In this document: piece after piece, positions 25,097-38,137 of the stretch
How the letters are laid out: each line of letters opens with the position of its first letter
Position numbering within the stretch: position 1 is the first letter of the stretch
From: Polyodon spathula
Taxonomy: Eukaryota; Chordata; Actinopteri; Acipenseriformes; Polyodontidae
Assembly: GCF_017654505.1 (NCBI RefSeq)
Contig: NC_054536.1
Location: forward strand, 27,796,512 to 27,860,511
Length of the DNA stretch: 64,000 nt
Direction of reading: 5' to 3'
The notes under the pieces: model-generated
Seen by the model: the letters and a program-made list of their open reading frames with translations, nothing else
What the model was told of the DNA's origin: nothing
Database searches by the model: none
Translations under genes and position numbers: made by a program

Positions 25097-25475
25097 TGTG
25101 ATAATCCCCTGGCCTGCAGTGTGGAGGGTCCCGAAAAAATTAAATAGCTGTTAGTGCTTTGGTCTCGAGATCAAAGGTGCACAAACTAGCTGTGTTAAAA
25201 GTAAAACCTTGAAAAACCTTCTCCTTTGTTTCTGCATGTAACATATATGCATTTTGCATCAGATCCCTATAAAGACAGAGTTTTATTTGTTATTTTGTTC
25301 ACTAGTTTGTGTGTTTTTGATTTGTTTTCTTTTGCACCTTCCCTGTGGGTTGAGCAGAGCTTTGTCTCCAGCCACCCACCCCTCCTGGTACAGCTGTGAC
25401 TGAAATAAAACCAAGGTTTACCTGTATTTTCTTAAAACCTGTGTCTTGAGCTTTCATTGAAAGGATATTGTGACA
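25097..25475 (+). mobile_element. Candidate solo LTR, unassigned family
   Basis: A 379-bp unit with TGTGATAATCCCC...TATTGTGACA ends. A TATA-like CTATAAAGAC lies at about 25268 and GAAATAAAACC at about 25403. The flanks suggest an imperfect duplication (ACTTG before, ACTTA after, if the start is placed one base earlier). There is no second copy in the window, so this rests on structure alone. Confidence 0.5.
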
Positions 25476-26245
25476 ACTTAACAGATTTCCAAAATAGTCT
25501 GTGATGGTGTATAATACATATAGATAACTTGTTTGCCAGGGTTATAATCTTTCTCAGGTTTCTAGTTGCTATTGCCCTTGCCTTATTGGCTAGGTGTTAC
25601 ATACATATATATGTATTTGCTGTAAAACCTTGTTTTATTGTTAACTTACCTGAGTGTGTAGGATTGTGCTGCCCTCCATTTTGTGGGAGGAAGTGAAAAG
25701 CTGCCATCTTAGGTTAAGGAGTCTCTTGATACTTTCCTTAGTGCTGAGTTCTTGTAGTCAGGACAGCACCATATAGTAAATGTAAATTTGAAGTATTTAT
25801 TGGTTGTTTATATTTTACTTGTTTAAAGCACTATTTATTTGATGCACTTGCATGTTTGTTGTTGGTTTGTTGTATGATGTTCATGTATTATGATTCATTG
25901 AATGTTTTGTAGTCATTTTTTTTTTTGGAAATATTTCATAGTTTTAATAGGGGGTATACCTGTTGAGGTTTATATATGCTGGCAGTTTTTATCTGTGGTG
26001 ACCCACAGAGGCTGAGGGATAGCTGGAAGCCCTACTAAGCCTAACATTTGTTGTTTATATGAACCTGTTGTAAGGTTTTATTTTGTGTTCATCTTATTTT
26101 ATATGTAAGTTAAAAAGTTCTTAGTTGTGTATATAGTTCCTATTTGTTTCTCCTCATTCTTAATAAAAAAAAAAAAATCTTGATTTGCATTAACTCTTCT
26201 ATTTCTGCCTGCTTCCCTGTAGAACATCACAAGGCGCAGGCTGCA
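25476..26245. other. Unassigned sequence
   Basis: TGTTACATAC near 25589 and CATCACA near 26231 could be ends of another LTR-like unit with an AATAAA at about 26160. No matching target duplication was seen, so it is not called. Nothing else recognised. Confidence 0.3.
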
Positions 26246-26296
26246 TATCTATGCTTTATTACACTGTGCTATGTTTTTACTATGGTGAATGGCAGT
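26246..26296. repeat. Dispersed repeat with CTATGCTTTATTACACT core, copy 2
   Basis: CTATGCTTTATTACACTGTG then TTTTTACTATGGTGAA matches 12940-13000. The unit is short and the family is unknown. Confidence 0.5.
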
Positions 26297-27519
26297 AGGT
26301 ATTCTGAACCTGTAGGGTATGTGATTGACTCTTATTAAGTGATTGCTACAGGTCCTCCACCTTTTTAATGAAGTACCTGTTGTAGTCTTAAGTGTTAATC
26401 AAGTACTCAGTGTTTTTTTCGGTACTCAGTGTTTTTTAAAGTTCACACTTTATACTCAGAAGGCTGACATCGTGCTGAGCTTTTGCTAAACTCTATAATT
26501 GTTTACCCCCCCCCCCAATGTTCTTTTTAACATTTACTGAACCGTAATATTTAATGCTGCTAGAATACTTTGACATGAAACAGCCTGCCAACTGGGTGAG
26601 ATAATCATTTATTGGGAAGAAAAACATATTCAATTGCCTTGACAATACACCTCAATACAGCAGCTGAACTGGCAATTACAGTGGAGATATTTTTAATCAC
26701 ACACTTCTACATCATAGTTGAAATAGCAGTGTCAGTAAAGAATAATAGTCTTGAAAAGTGTGTGTGCAGCAGGTAAAATAACAGTGACAGTGAGCATTTT
26801 TTTTTTAAATGGCCCCAATATCCTGTTTTTATCATGATTTCGTTTTAGTTTATAGCAGCAGTATAGTCAATTCTTAAATGACATTTCTCTATTCAAGGTA
26901 ATATGTAACATTCGATTTACCCTAGCTGTACTTCGGGTCACTTTAATCATCCCATTTTCTATCTATGAAATTCCTGGGCAGATTTAATTGCCTTTTTTTT
27001 GGTAATGTCTCCTAAGGTTTTCTGACTGAAAGCAATGGAGCTGTAACAGCAGCTATATTTGCCTAACAAATTAGTATTTTTTACAATGTCAAATCAACAC
27101 ACAAATTACATTATGCTGTGCTAGGGTTAATAAATCATAATAATTGTACCATAGAGTTTGTAGTATTAGTCATAGTCCTTTCTGTTACTGGTCTTAAGAA
27201 TATAGACTAGAATATTTTATAGGGGCAATTTGTGCTGATGTTTTGTTTTGTAATCAATGGGGTGTCTTTTTAAATAGTAGTCTTAATTGGCTATTTGTTT
27301 ACATGCTGCTGTTAAGAGTGCTGGTTTCAGTAATGAAGCATCTACAGATTAGCCTGGAATGATTAATCACAATGCAGTTCTAGAAAGTAGAGCTCACTAA
27401 AAAAAGGTATGGAATATTTTAAGGATAATGACCATGCAGGGCCCTGTTTAACTAACAAAGCATCCAGTAGAACATTTTTGCAATAAAAAGGTCAGTAGCT
27501 GTTATGCTTTATGTACAGT
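26297..27519. other. Unassigned AT-rich sequence
   Basis: Contains a short poly-C run at about 26506-26516 and a tandem TACTCAGTGTTTTTT near 26401-26440. No gene or element recognised. Confidence 0.4.
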
Positions 27520-29430
27520 CGTAGACAAAAGTATTTGGGCAGTTAAATAAAATGAGAAAAACCACAAAGAAAGTGATTTCTTATTGTTCTATTGAAAGAT
27601 ATAAATGAGAGATTCAGCTTTGTAATAAAATAAGAAATTATTACAGAACATGCATGAAATAAAAAATAACAAGCAAAAACGAATTTCCTACTTTGACAAA
27701 AGTCTTTCGGCACCCTTACATAGTATTTTGTGTGCCCACCCTTTGCTTCCTTTACAGCTTGCAGTCTTTTTTTGTATTTTGAAAGCAGTTCCTGGCACCT
27801 TTATGGAGATATATTTTGCCATTCTCATAAAGCTTTGAGTTCTGCAATTGACTTTGGTTTCCTTTTTGCAACAGCGGCCTTCAAGTTAATCCATAACACC
27901 TCGATGGGATTGTCACAAAGACGGCCGGAGTGGGTGACGTCAAAACTAGGAAGGGAATACACCGAGACAAAACAGATGAAGTGAAATGGTGAAGATGCTT
28001 GCTTGCGCCGGTTTATTGTAAATAAAAGGTTAAAACAAACAGAAAACAGGACACGCAAAAAAACAAAAAGACACACAAAACGGACTATACTGAACAAACA
28101 CGGTGAGCAGATGGACAGACTAACAAACACTGTGAGTTTTAAATAAACAAGTATCGTGCTGGTCCCGCCAGCATGCAATAGTAATTGATATTACACTCTT
28201 TGGTTTCTCCTCCTCTCTCTCCCATTCCCTACTCACTGAACACCCAACCCCGGTGAGTAAAATGTGCTTCTATATATACTGTTGTTCTGAGATTCAATTA
28301 CTAATTAATAATTCACTTGAATCCGAGCATGTGAATTAATTATGCGCAACCTCGTGCTCACATATTAACTACTTTAAATGCACGTGAAGTGATGTACAAT
28401 CCCATGCCTAAATACAATTATACATTTCTAAACACACGTGAAACACAGACCCGTTTATATCCCGTGTACCAATGCCTATACACCAACATTTAACACACCA
28501 CACGCAACATATAATAGAAAAAATAAACACAGGGGCGGGCACTTTGTCACAGGGATTCAAGTCTGGGGACTGAGATGGACAATCCATAACTGTTCTCTTC
28601 CTTTATTCAGAAATTCCTTTGTACACTTAGCAGAACGCTTAGGGTCATTATCCTGCTCGAATACAAACCTCCATCCAATAAGCCTTCTAGCAGTGGGTAA
28701 CAAATGAGAGTGCAAAATTCCTTGATATTTTGCAGCATTCATTGATCCTTCTGCAATACAAAGGTTGCCAGTTCCTGAGGAATTAAAACAAGCCCATACC
28801 ATTACTCAACCTCCACCATGTTTAACACTGGGCATGATTAACTGTTCTTTAAATTCTTCTCCTTCTCCAAACATATTGTTGCTTTCTTGATGAAAAAAGT
28901 AATATTTTGAATTTGTCTGGCCATAAAATTTGGTTGAAGAAATCATCAGGCTTCTTCAAGTGTTCAGTGGAAAACTCCAGTCGCTTTCTTTTGTGTATTG
29001 TTTTTAAGAAAGGTTTGCATCTTGGTTTTCGCCCATGGACAATCATCTTGTTAAAGAATCATTGAAATGTTTGTTTGTGAATTTTCTTGACCATCTTCTC
29101 TCAATTCTTGTGTCAAATCTGTTGCAGTAATCCAAGGATTTTGCCGGGCTGCTCAAATTCTTCTTCTTCCAGATTTTGCAGAATTTTTTCTTGGTCTGCC
29201 ACACCAGGAGATATTTGCAGTAGTTCTTTTTCTCATGTGTTTATTAATAATATCCCACACCTTGCTTTTCGGTAAACCTTTTTGCTATTTTTCTGGCGGT
29301 TTCTCCTTTTTCATGTAGTTGTATCAGTGTCATGTTTAGATCGTTGCTGTACTCATTAGTGTTAATAATTGTCATTGCTTTTTTGAAATTTTCAATTTAT
29401 TTTTCAGCACTTGATGATTATGCATTTTAT
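27520..29430 (-). pseudogene. Tc1-like transposon (family B, copy 1) split by a solo LTR
   Basis: The left end reads GTCGTAGACAAAAGTATTTG, a Tc1-type terminal repeat. On the minus strand, 29400 to 28560 encodes the body of the transposase. Visible are KPDDFFNQILWPDKF near the first catalytic site, MVWACFNSSGTGNL, AAKYQGILHSHLLPTARRL and FEQDNDPK with the second Asp. After the LTR at 27911-28551 the frame goes on as NPIEVLWINLKAAVAKR, holding the Glu, and PKSIAEL. Frameshifts and stops are spread through the gene. A sister copy at 60045-61440 aligns along most of the length. The right terminal repeat is not found; similarity fades at about 29430. Confidence 0.87.
27911..28551 (-). mobile_element. 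Solo LTR, family 1, copy A
   Basis: A 641-bp unit with TGTCACAAAG...CTTTGTCACA ends, inserted in the Tc1 transposase. The target duplication GGGAT is perfect (27906-27910 and 28552-28556). The sister Tc1 at 60215 has GGGATTCAAGTC uninterrupted at this place, which confirms the empty site. In minus sense TATATATAG near 28272 and TTACAATAAACCGG near 28012 fit a TATA box and polyadenylation signal. Confidence 0.93.
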
Positions 29431-31339
29431 GCATGTTATGATATTAGTTATATCCATAATATTTTGTTCTTACTATAGTCCTTCCTATGCCATCACTGCC
29501 GTTTAATGTCAACAGTCACCATATTTCTAACTAATTACAACAAGCACTGTAAAGAGAACCATTATAGGCTACATTCAAAACAAAGATATGGACAATTCGA
29601 AAAAAAAATGAGGTTCACACCAATAACAAGCTTTTTTTTTTTTTAAAATGAGCAAGAAAATGAAAACACAAGAAGAAAAATGCTCAAATAATTCTCATAA
29701 AGTCATGTTAGCGTTCAATAGGCGAAACAAGAGAATTCAGATATCAGAAAAAAGATACATGAAAATGACCTGGGCATATCCCTTTCATGTCAGATTTAGT
29801 ACTATCAATTACCACTTTTTGAGTCCAGTCTTGTAAATAATTTTTAAACCAACTTACAGCAAGAGAATCTGGTAGTATCAGTAACCTTGTCATGCAAGTA
29901 CTGTATATATGAACTTACAAAAAAACAAATACAAAAAAAACAGCGGAACTGTTGTTTACTTCATTGATAGTAAACCATTTTATGCTTAATCCATTACATT
30001 TGAATAATAATTTAACAGTGTACAGTATTGCCTGTTATGTATGTGAGTGTTTGTGAATATATGATTAACTTTTGTGTTGGGTGAAGGACAAACTCATCCA
30101 GGTGTGAAAGTTTCATCATTACCTACCTATAAGAAAACACAACATATACAAACTGATACTGGGTTTCTCCTGTATACTGTACATTACATAGCAGTGGATG
30201 CTTTTTTTTAATTGACAGGCTATTTATTCCAGCTGAATGCAAACCAACATTATTTTGAATAGTACAAACATTATAATTACATTTTAATGATGAAGTGATA
30301 ACTTCTGTCAGAAGCAAATGTTCGCCATAGCGGTTAGGTTAATATAACGTGACTGTGGTTCTGTGTTTTCATTGTTAGCCTCCCATTAGAAGACATAGAA
30401 CGATTATGAGCTAGATGCATTGCAGTGTAGAAAGCACTTATCACTAGCATTCATTTGTCTGCCATTGAAGAGCCAGGCTATTTTTAGCCCTGGTTCCAGC
30501 TGGTAGCAAAAATGTAACTGAGTAAAGGAAATGGCATTTGGTAACTATTAGCACTACTTCAAAGCACGCCATGCTTGTCCTGTGATAAGGCTGGTCATTT
30601 TAATGTAAGTTTCCTTCCTTTTTAATTATGCATAAGGTGTGTTTTGACAATACAAGGGGATCCTCTTTGTTTGTAATATAATAAGGAAGATATTTATTTC
30701 ACCTGTCTATACCACTCTTTTGCATGAGCCTATTTAAATGGAATTTTCTAGTATTTTAGTATATTGATCTGAACATCGTTTATTACAGTATGCTACAGTT
30801 GGTGAGCCGCTTCCTTACCGCAATCTTTGGACAACTGGTGACACTGGGATGATCTATAAAGCTGAGGTTTTAAATGTAGGCTTATAATGAAATAACCTTC
30901 TTTACATTTAGAAAACTGTGACACTTCAGATCAGAGTATAAATAGTAATGTAATTACAGCGTTATAACTGTGCAATCACATGTAATGGTCTTGTGAACAA
31001 AATGTTTCTATGGGAAGTAACTACATAGTAACACCATGGCACAGACCATTGCCTCGTAGTAACACATTTATGGCATATATTCTACCAAGTGCCATGCATT
31101 TTTCAATGATTCATAAAAAAAAAAAAAAAAAAAAAACTTTTAGGCTTTATTAATACCAGATAAGCAATATTGTTCAGGGATCTCAAATACTAGATACAAT
31201 ATAAGCTTATAAAATGTTGATTATGTGTCAGCTTGATAAATGAACCCCCATGTATTGTTGCTGCTCAGTATTTGTGATTTAAGTACAAGTGAAATGCTGT
31301 TTATACCAGAAATCTGACTGGCAGTGATCTCTTGCTCTG
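29431..31339. other. Unassigned AT-rich sequence
   Basis: Low-complexity A and T runs near 29598, 29630 and 31105-31135. No gene, RNA or recognisable mobile element seen. Confidence 0.4.
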
Positions 31340-31566
31340 CCACTCCTATTACTTGCTTGACCTATGCACCACATTACAGGATCCTCAGCTAATGCACGAT
31401 TCTTGCACTATTGCACTACTGTTTCATGATAGATATAACTTGTTGTAATCCTAACTTGTTTCATCTTAGTATTTGAACTTGCTGTAAACTACACTGTATT
31501 TAAATATATAGCTTACCCTGTAAAACCTGCAAGTCGCCTTGGATAAAGACGCCTGCCAAATAAACT
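31340..31566 (+). repeat. L2/SINE-type 3' tail
   Basis: CAAGTCGCCTTGGATAAAGACGCCTGCCAAATAAA at 31530-31564 is a diverged form of the conserved GATAAAAGCGTCTGCTAAAT tail shared by L2-like LINEs and many fish SINEs. The body upstream to about 31340 may belong to it but was not identified. A (TAA)n array follows, as is usual for these tails. Confidence 0.72.
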
Positions 31567-31634
31567 AATAATAATAATAATAAATAATAATAATAATAAT
31601 AATAATAAATAATAATAATAATAATAATAATAAT
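31567..31634. repeat. (TAA)n microsatellite
   Basis: About 22 AAT units with occasional slipped units (AATAAAT). It is the tail array of the preceding repeat. Confidence 0.95.
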
Positions 31635-33243
31635 GACCGGGACAAATGCAATGAATGGAGACAATTTCTGAGCAAGATAAAAAAAAAAAAAAAAAAAATA
31701 CTGTAAACCTACTGCTTCTGTTTGTTAAAAGCTTTTAGTCGTATGAAAAGCAACTTACTGACGAGAGAGGAATTGTAGGGTCGCTGACAACTGTGGAACG
31801 AGAAGAATGGTTCTATTTGTGCTTAATGTACTGCATCATGATCGTCCCTATAAAGTGCAGCTGATAACAGAATTAATTTTCACCTTGCAAAAGGATAGCA
31901 TAGATAAGACCAAAAAAAAAAAACACTGCTGTGAAGCATCCTCAAACTGTAACTAGGTGACAAATTAGTGCTTATGAATACAGACCTTTTCAAAACAATG
32001 ACACCTATTGAATTTATACGACAGGCTAGGTGAGAAGTTGTTTCATTCATATTCCACTCCACAGAGGTGGCTTTTACCAGCTGGCTATTGTAAAGCCGAT
32101 ATAATGTTTAAGGGCTAAAATGTTACAAGGCAGGAAAATAAGTAAACAGAGAATACTGCCAAAAAAAATGTTTGAAATAAATATTTATTGTGCAAATGGC
32201 CATAAATTAGGAGTTAAAACAGCATAGACTGGGTTTAAGGTTTAAAAATGACATTGTAGTAAGGATAATTCTTTATAGTACCATACCGTATATCCTGTAA
32301 TTAATTAACAAAGTTATAAAGTAAACCTTCAACTTAATATATTTTGTTTATTGATTACTGATGCTGTGCATTTACACATTACTTTCCAAAATTATTTGTC
32401 ATTGAGTAGCACCGGCTATTGAAATTGCTTATAGATAAAACTATGGGTGAACATAATCTAAAACTCCCTGGGCCTCTTAGATACATCTGAGTTCAATCTG
32501 AGCTTGGATTTCTGTGTCAGTGAGTGAGTGTAATGATAATTCATATTTAAGTATTAATTAAACCATCATTTTACAAACACCACAGAAAGAGAAAATAAGC
32601 AGTAACATTTCAAACATCTTTGCTTCAAAGAAACATACCAAAACCACTGTGTTTACCCCCCTCAATAATCCAAAACAGGAAGTCAGCCACATGCTGATGT
32701 TTGCCTCAAAACATGGCTTGGGTTCTCCTCTGGTAATAAGGCAGCATTTTAATCTTATTGTGTGCTTTGCTTGCACCATCTCCAAAGGACATGTTTAATA
32801 ATGTGGTTAGAGATATGACTTTAAACTTTCATGCAAATAAACTAGCACACGTAAATACAATTAGTTCTATCTGTGTGCACTGCTTGCAACTGTTATTGCA
32901 ACGTGTGTTAATCCAAGATATTGTGGGAGAGGCTTGGGATGATGAATTCCCTACTCTTAGGATATGAGGCACTGGAAGCTGAGTACGTGTTTGGTCTGAA
33001 TATGTTGTCATCTGTGCATTTCTGGTACTCTTACAAAAATGCAAAAAAGCTGTTCTGATGATTTCTCCGTAGATGGAGCATATATTCAGAGCAATTTGGC
33101 TACTAATCCAGAACAAGCTGTCATCTCTCTATCTCTCAGAGTCGACTGAGTAATGTCAAGTTAATGTTTGTTTACCTCAAAAGATGAGGCAGAAAGTGAA
33201 ATGTAATACCATGTATCATGTTGTAATGGTTTATTGTTTACTG

Positions 33244-33246
<3 letters not shown>
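31635..33246. other. Unassigned sequence
   Basis: A poly-A run lies at 31680-31698. No supported coding exon; the short open frames on both strands have no recognised domain. Confidence 0.4.

Positions 33247-33318
<72 letters not shown>
33247..33318. repeat. (TA)n microsatellite
   Basis: About 70 bp of pure TA. Confidence 0.96.
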
Positions 33319-33320
<2 letters not shown>

Positions 33321-35423
33321 AAGCTCTGGCTTAGTATTCACTATTTATTTTTAAATGTGTTCAAGTTGTACTTCAAATAACACATAATCAGAAAAGCATA
33401 ACAATGCAGCCAGAGAAACATCTATGCAATTAACAATTTGGTCCAACATTCTAAATAGTTGAGCCAATGAAATTTCTGTAACAAGTGCAATGCAGTTATG
33501 CAACATCAAAAGTGGAGACTTAATTAGAAACACTGGATTTGTCTCTGTGTATGAGGACATTATAACCATGGTAACTGTTGCTAAGGAGCATTTAGAAACT
33601 ATATTCCACCTCATTAAAAACAAATAAACAGTCTGCCATTTAGCAATGACAATGGCAACCACAGGAGAAAGAAGCAACATGTAGAATATGTACACAGTAT
33701 ATGAACATATGAACTATATAAATGTAACGGCAATTCAAATTGAGAGTACATGCTGACTGATTTATTCCTATACAGTAAAATTACATCATGTGAAGTGTAT
33801 CGTTATTGTGGTAGGGTGTGTATGATTTGGTTTACATAGGAGTGATAAATAATTGATATACTTAAGCTTGGTGTGAGGGTTTAATAACTTATAGCTGAGA
33901 TACTTAAATACGTATGTTAGTACATCTTGTAATGAGTCCACAAAAATATGGTGTCAGTGTTTGTTTAAAAGAAACTAGGAAAGGTTTTCATGTAGTGAAC
34001 ATTTACTGTAGAATTTTTTGTACAGATATAAAATTGTATTTACTCTGGGGGTGTGTATATATTTCTTATCTGAACAGGTCTATCCTACTTCTTTTCAAAT
34101 GCAATATATAGTGCTATCCGCTTTCATAGTCACATCTTCTGTCAGTCAGAGGTAAAGCTTTAGCAACACTGTGAACGTGTAGTAAAACTGCTTTTGGATG
34201 CTTGGTTAATTTTGCATAGCATTCTTTTACAGAATTACAAAGCCAACCTAATTGGTCTTCTTTGCACTTTCCTTAGGTGAAAGACTAATAACTCACATCT
34301 TAATTACAATAATCCCTAAAACCTAAAATGCTTTGTCTGCTGAGTTCATTAATCCCCTTTGAACTGACTTGCTGCTTTATTTCCTTTTGCGCTAATTAGT
34401 TCATCGTTTTAATAGCAGATGTGCTGAGATCACTGTACCAGGAGTTTCCGGGATTGGCATTGTGATTTAACCCTATGAAATGAAGTTTAAACCAACGTTT
34501 AATTACATGTTTTTTAAAGGAAGGGACTACTTTCAAATTACATTTTGACAAGTTGTTTCAGATTTAATCAGTGCAATTTGAAAGTAAAAGAACTTTGATA
34601 TGTCTTGTAACGTTTGATATGTCAAGGAGCCAAATGCATTCTTACTTGAAGTCTAACGCATCTAGTGATAATATTTGATTTATTTATTAATTTTTTTACT
34701 TGATATTACGCTCTTCATTGAGTAAAAAGAAATATGGATTCAGAGGTCTTTTTGTTTTATCAAAGCTTAGCTACTGTGGTTTTAGTGATTTTCTTTTTTT
34801 TAATCCAGTTACATATTGCTTCCTGCATGAATAAATGATAAAAATATATGTCTCACTGAAAAAAAAAATATTTTACATATTATTTATTTTGTACAATGAC
34901 TATTCCTAATCCAGCAGGCTTACAGAAATGAGAAGGGTTAAGCGGCTTTATCAGAAACCTTGATCGGAAAGGCCACATAGTTGCACAATTTAGCAGAAGG
35001 AAAAAGCTCTCTCAGACTAACCCAAGACAGGCAAGCCAGAATAATCTAAAGAAGTAGGGATTAATAAGTGACATTTATTACAGGCATGTTCTCTAGATGT
35101 GTCTTAGAAGAGATCATTCAACGGTGTAGATTGATTAAATTCATTGAGTGCTTCATTTATATCTATTTACATGTCCAAAATATTGGTGCCTCAGGGCAGA
35201 AGCTGTCCTGGTAATCACCATCTGGGATTTGAATTTATGACCATTTGGCTCAAGAGATTGTGTACTACCCACACTAATAACCAGTGAACCTTGGAAATGG
35301 CACATCAGGTCTGATTTCCAGTGCTGTAATTTTGCTGTAGAACATTTTGTACTACTCTTTGAACCTGACCCTGGTTTCAGCATTTGGATAATGATTTCTT
35401 ATACTTCAAAATAATAACACTAA
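33319..35423. other. Unassigned AT-rich sequence
   Basis: No gene or mobile element recognised. The minus-strand open frame at 33351-33695 is hydrophobic, as AT-rich frames tend to be, and has no family motif. Confidence 0.4.
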
Positions 35424-35705
35424 GGGGTAGATGTACTAAAGTACTGCATCTGTCGCTATCATTGCAAACCACATGCAAACCAGTCCGAAGTTTAGCGTGA
35501 AATATACTAAGCAAACACAATGCTGTTTGCATCATTTAAACGAATGCCTTGCAGTCACAGTTCTTATTTGTGCTTTAGTCTTAAATTAATATGTAATTCT
35601 GGGCATTCCTGCAGAAATTCGCAAAAACAGTGTGCAAATGAGGGATCAAAAATATTTTAACGAGATGTACTAAAGCTGCGGGCAATTGCGACACTTACAA
35701 TTGCA

Positions 35706-37556
35706 TAATATTAGTGGGTATACACTGTATAGGAAAGACAGGCAGGACAGAGGAGGCGGAGGGGTAGCGCTATCATTATAAAATAGTCTTGAAGCCCAGG
35801 TGTTAAATCTGGACGAAGAAAACAACGCAGAATCAATATGGGTCAGAATAATGGACACAAATTCAAAGGGCATAATAAAAGAGGCATGCTATAGACCGCC
35901 AAATTCAGACGCTGAGCAAAATAATCTGTTATACAATGACATTACAAATGCATGTACCAAAGGAGAAGTGTCACAGAGACGGCCGAAGTGGGCGGCGTCA
36001 GAACCAGGAAAGGTAATGCAATACACAAACCACAGGACGGATGAAATGAAGTGATGAAGACGCCTGTTGGCGCCGGTTTAATACAAAATAAAAGGTTTAC
36101 ACAAACACGAAAAACACAGGACACGGCACTCTACGCCAAAATAAAGACAAACGAAAACAGACTAAACTTAACAAACACGGTGAGCAGAAACTTCGTTATT
36201 ATTATTACTTTACTTATTTCCTCCGTCTCCAATCCCGTTCTCCGCTCACCGAACACCCAACCACAGTATGTGACAACGTGCATCTATATATACTATTGTG
36301 CTGGGATTCAATTACCAATTAATTATTCACTTGAATCCCAGCACGTGAATTAATAAATTGCAATTCCCCGTGCTCACATATTACTACATTTTACTTGCAC
36401 GTGAAGTGCTGTGCAATCCTCGTGCCTAAATACACATATACATTTTTAAACACTTGTGTTACACAGACCCGTTTATATCCCGTGTACCAATGTCTATACA
36501 CCAACATTTAAACACACCACACGCAACACATAACAGATAATATACACAGGGGCGGGACTTTGTTACAAGAAGCCATACTAATGGGGGATTTCAACTTCCC
36601 CCATATAAAATGGGAAAACCCGGTGGGGAGCACGACACAAAATTTAAATGGTAGAAATGGCAAATGCCTGCTTCCTGCCACAATTTGTCAAGGCACTGAC
36701 TAGAGGGGATGCATGCCTTGATCTAGTCTTTTCAAATAACGAAAACAGATTAACTAAAACAGAGGTCAGAATACCATTGGCAAACTCAGACCACAACATG
36801 GTCTCATTTGAAGTGCTTTTTAAAAACCAAAGTAATGACTTAAGCTAAGGTTTACAATTTTAGAAAGTCAAACTATGAAGGTATGAAACAGAAACTAACA
36901 GAAGTAGATTGGAGTAAAATAGAGAAACATCCACAGATGGATGTTTTTTTTTTTTAAAATGTAGTACTAGAGATGCAAAACAATTACATCCCAAAAGTAG
37001 ACAAATCTAAATCTGAAACAAAATGGCCAAAATTGTTTAATAGTTCAATTTAAAAAAAAAAACAGCAAAAAAAGGCACTTTATAGAGCGTTTAAAAGGGA
37101 CTAAAAATAAAGTACCCAGAAAGAGCACTTGGAACTGCAACTGCAAGTCAAAAAGGAAGTTCGAAAGGCCAAAAGAGAGATAGAAATGAACATTGCTATG
37201 GGGGCTAAAACCAATTCCAAAAGTGTTTCCAATATTGTAACAGCAAGAGAACATTCAAAGTGTCTAACAGATACAAATGGCAAAATCATAGATGAAGAAA
37301 AAAAAAAGTTTTTACAAAGGAGGATACGGACAACATGCCCCACATGACAATTTATTCCTATCCAGTTTTAAATAACTTTAGCATAACAGAGACAGAAGTG
37401 TTAAAGGGACTAGGGGCTCTTAAAATAAATCAAACAAGAAGCTGCTTGCTGAGATTTTGGGATCAATAAGCTACTAACAACCAAATGAGCAAGGTGGGCC
37501 GAATGGCCTCCTCTCTTTTGTAAACTATCTTATGTTTTTATGTTCTTATGTTAAGA
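35706..37556 (+). pseudogene. CR1-type LINE copy 2, internally deleted
   Basis: It starts in the ORF2 endonuclease (GGTATACACTGTAT, then RGGGGVALSL, SIWVRIMDTNSKG, EACYRPPNSD). It is cut by a solo LTR at 35969-36567 and goes on with AILMGDFNFPHIKWENPVG, CLDLVFSN and ANSDHNMVSFEV. After the linker (to LGALKIN at about 37425) it jumps straight to the element's last 130 bp (AAGAAGCTGCTT to the TTATGTT tail). The whole reverse transcriptase is therefore deleted. The junction lies near 37428. It aligns closely with 18730-19880 and 21295-21419 of copy 1. Poly-T and poly-A insertions at about 36940 and 37050 add frameshifts. Confidence 0.9.
35969..36567 (-). mobile_element. Solo LTR, family 1, copy B
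   Basis: A 599-bp unit with TGTCACAGAG...CTTTGTTACA ends and a perfect target duplication AGAAG (35964-35968 and 36568-36572). The intact CR1 at about 18973 reads GGAGAAGCCATACT, the empty site. It aligns with copy A (27911-28551) throughout. Confidence 0.93.
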
Positions 37557-38076
37557 ACTTTTGAAAGTATGTTTTAAACAATTGTTGCTGGCATTTTCTG
37601 GTCTGCTTTTTCTCGTGTGTTGCCAGTTGTGTTCAATGTATTTTTGAGATGAACACCCAAGTACCACATTTTCACTAAAGTCAGGGTGTACTCACAAGCC
37701 TAAAAACAAATTTCCATGACATTTCTGTTTTCCCCAATGTATTGGGAGCAATAGACAGCACACATGTGCCATTATTATTTATTAATCCCGAGAGTCACTT
37801 TCATCGGTGTCACTTATTAACAGTTCATTACACTCAAGCACCTCCTCATCTTCCTCAGCTTCAATGGCAATGACAGAGACCCAGCATTTAATAGAGACCC
37901 GGTGTATAGTTACAATATTTGCCAGCAGACCCGGCACATATTTGAGACAGGCAATTATTTGAAGTTTTACGGTAATTAAAATAAAATAAAAAACCCTAAA
38001 ATCATTTACTTTTAATTTAAAATAATCTTTTATTCTCATTGTACAGCAATATAGCATCTGATGGGATTAAATATGC

Positions 38077-38078
<2 letters not shown>
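37557..38078. other. Unassigned sequence after the CR1 tail
   Basis: No gene recognised. It may be the interior of the inverted-end element that spans 35424-39076. Confidence 0.35.

Positions 38079-38132
<54 letters not shown>
38079..38132. repeat. (TA)n microsatellite
   Basis: About 54 bp of TA. Confidence 0.95.

Positions 38133-38137
<5 letters not shown>

Noticed and set aside
25589..26231. Possible LTR with TGTTACAT...CATCACA ends
   Set aside because: The 5 bp on either side do not match, and no second copy supports the boundaries.
33351..33695. 114-codon hydrophobic minus-strand frame
   Set aside because: Hydrophobicity follows from AT-rich codons. There is no family motif, no splice-site context and no partner exon.
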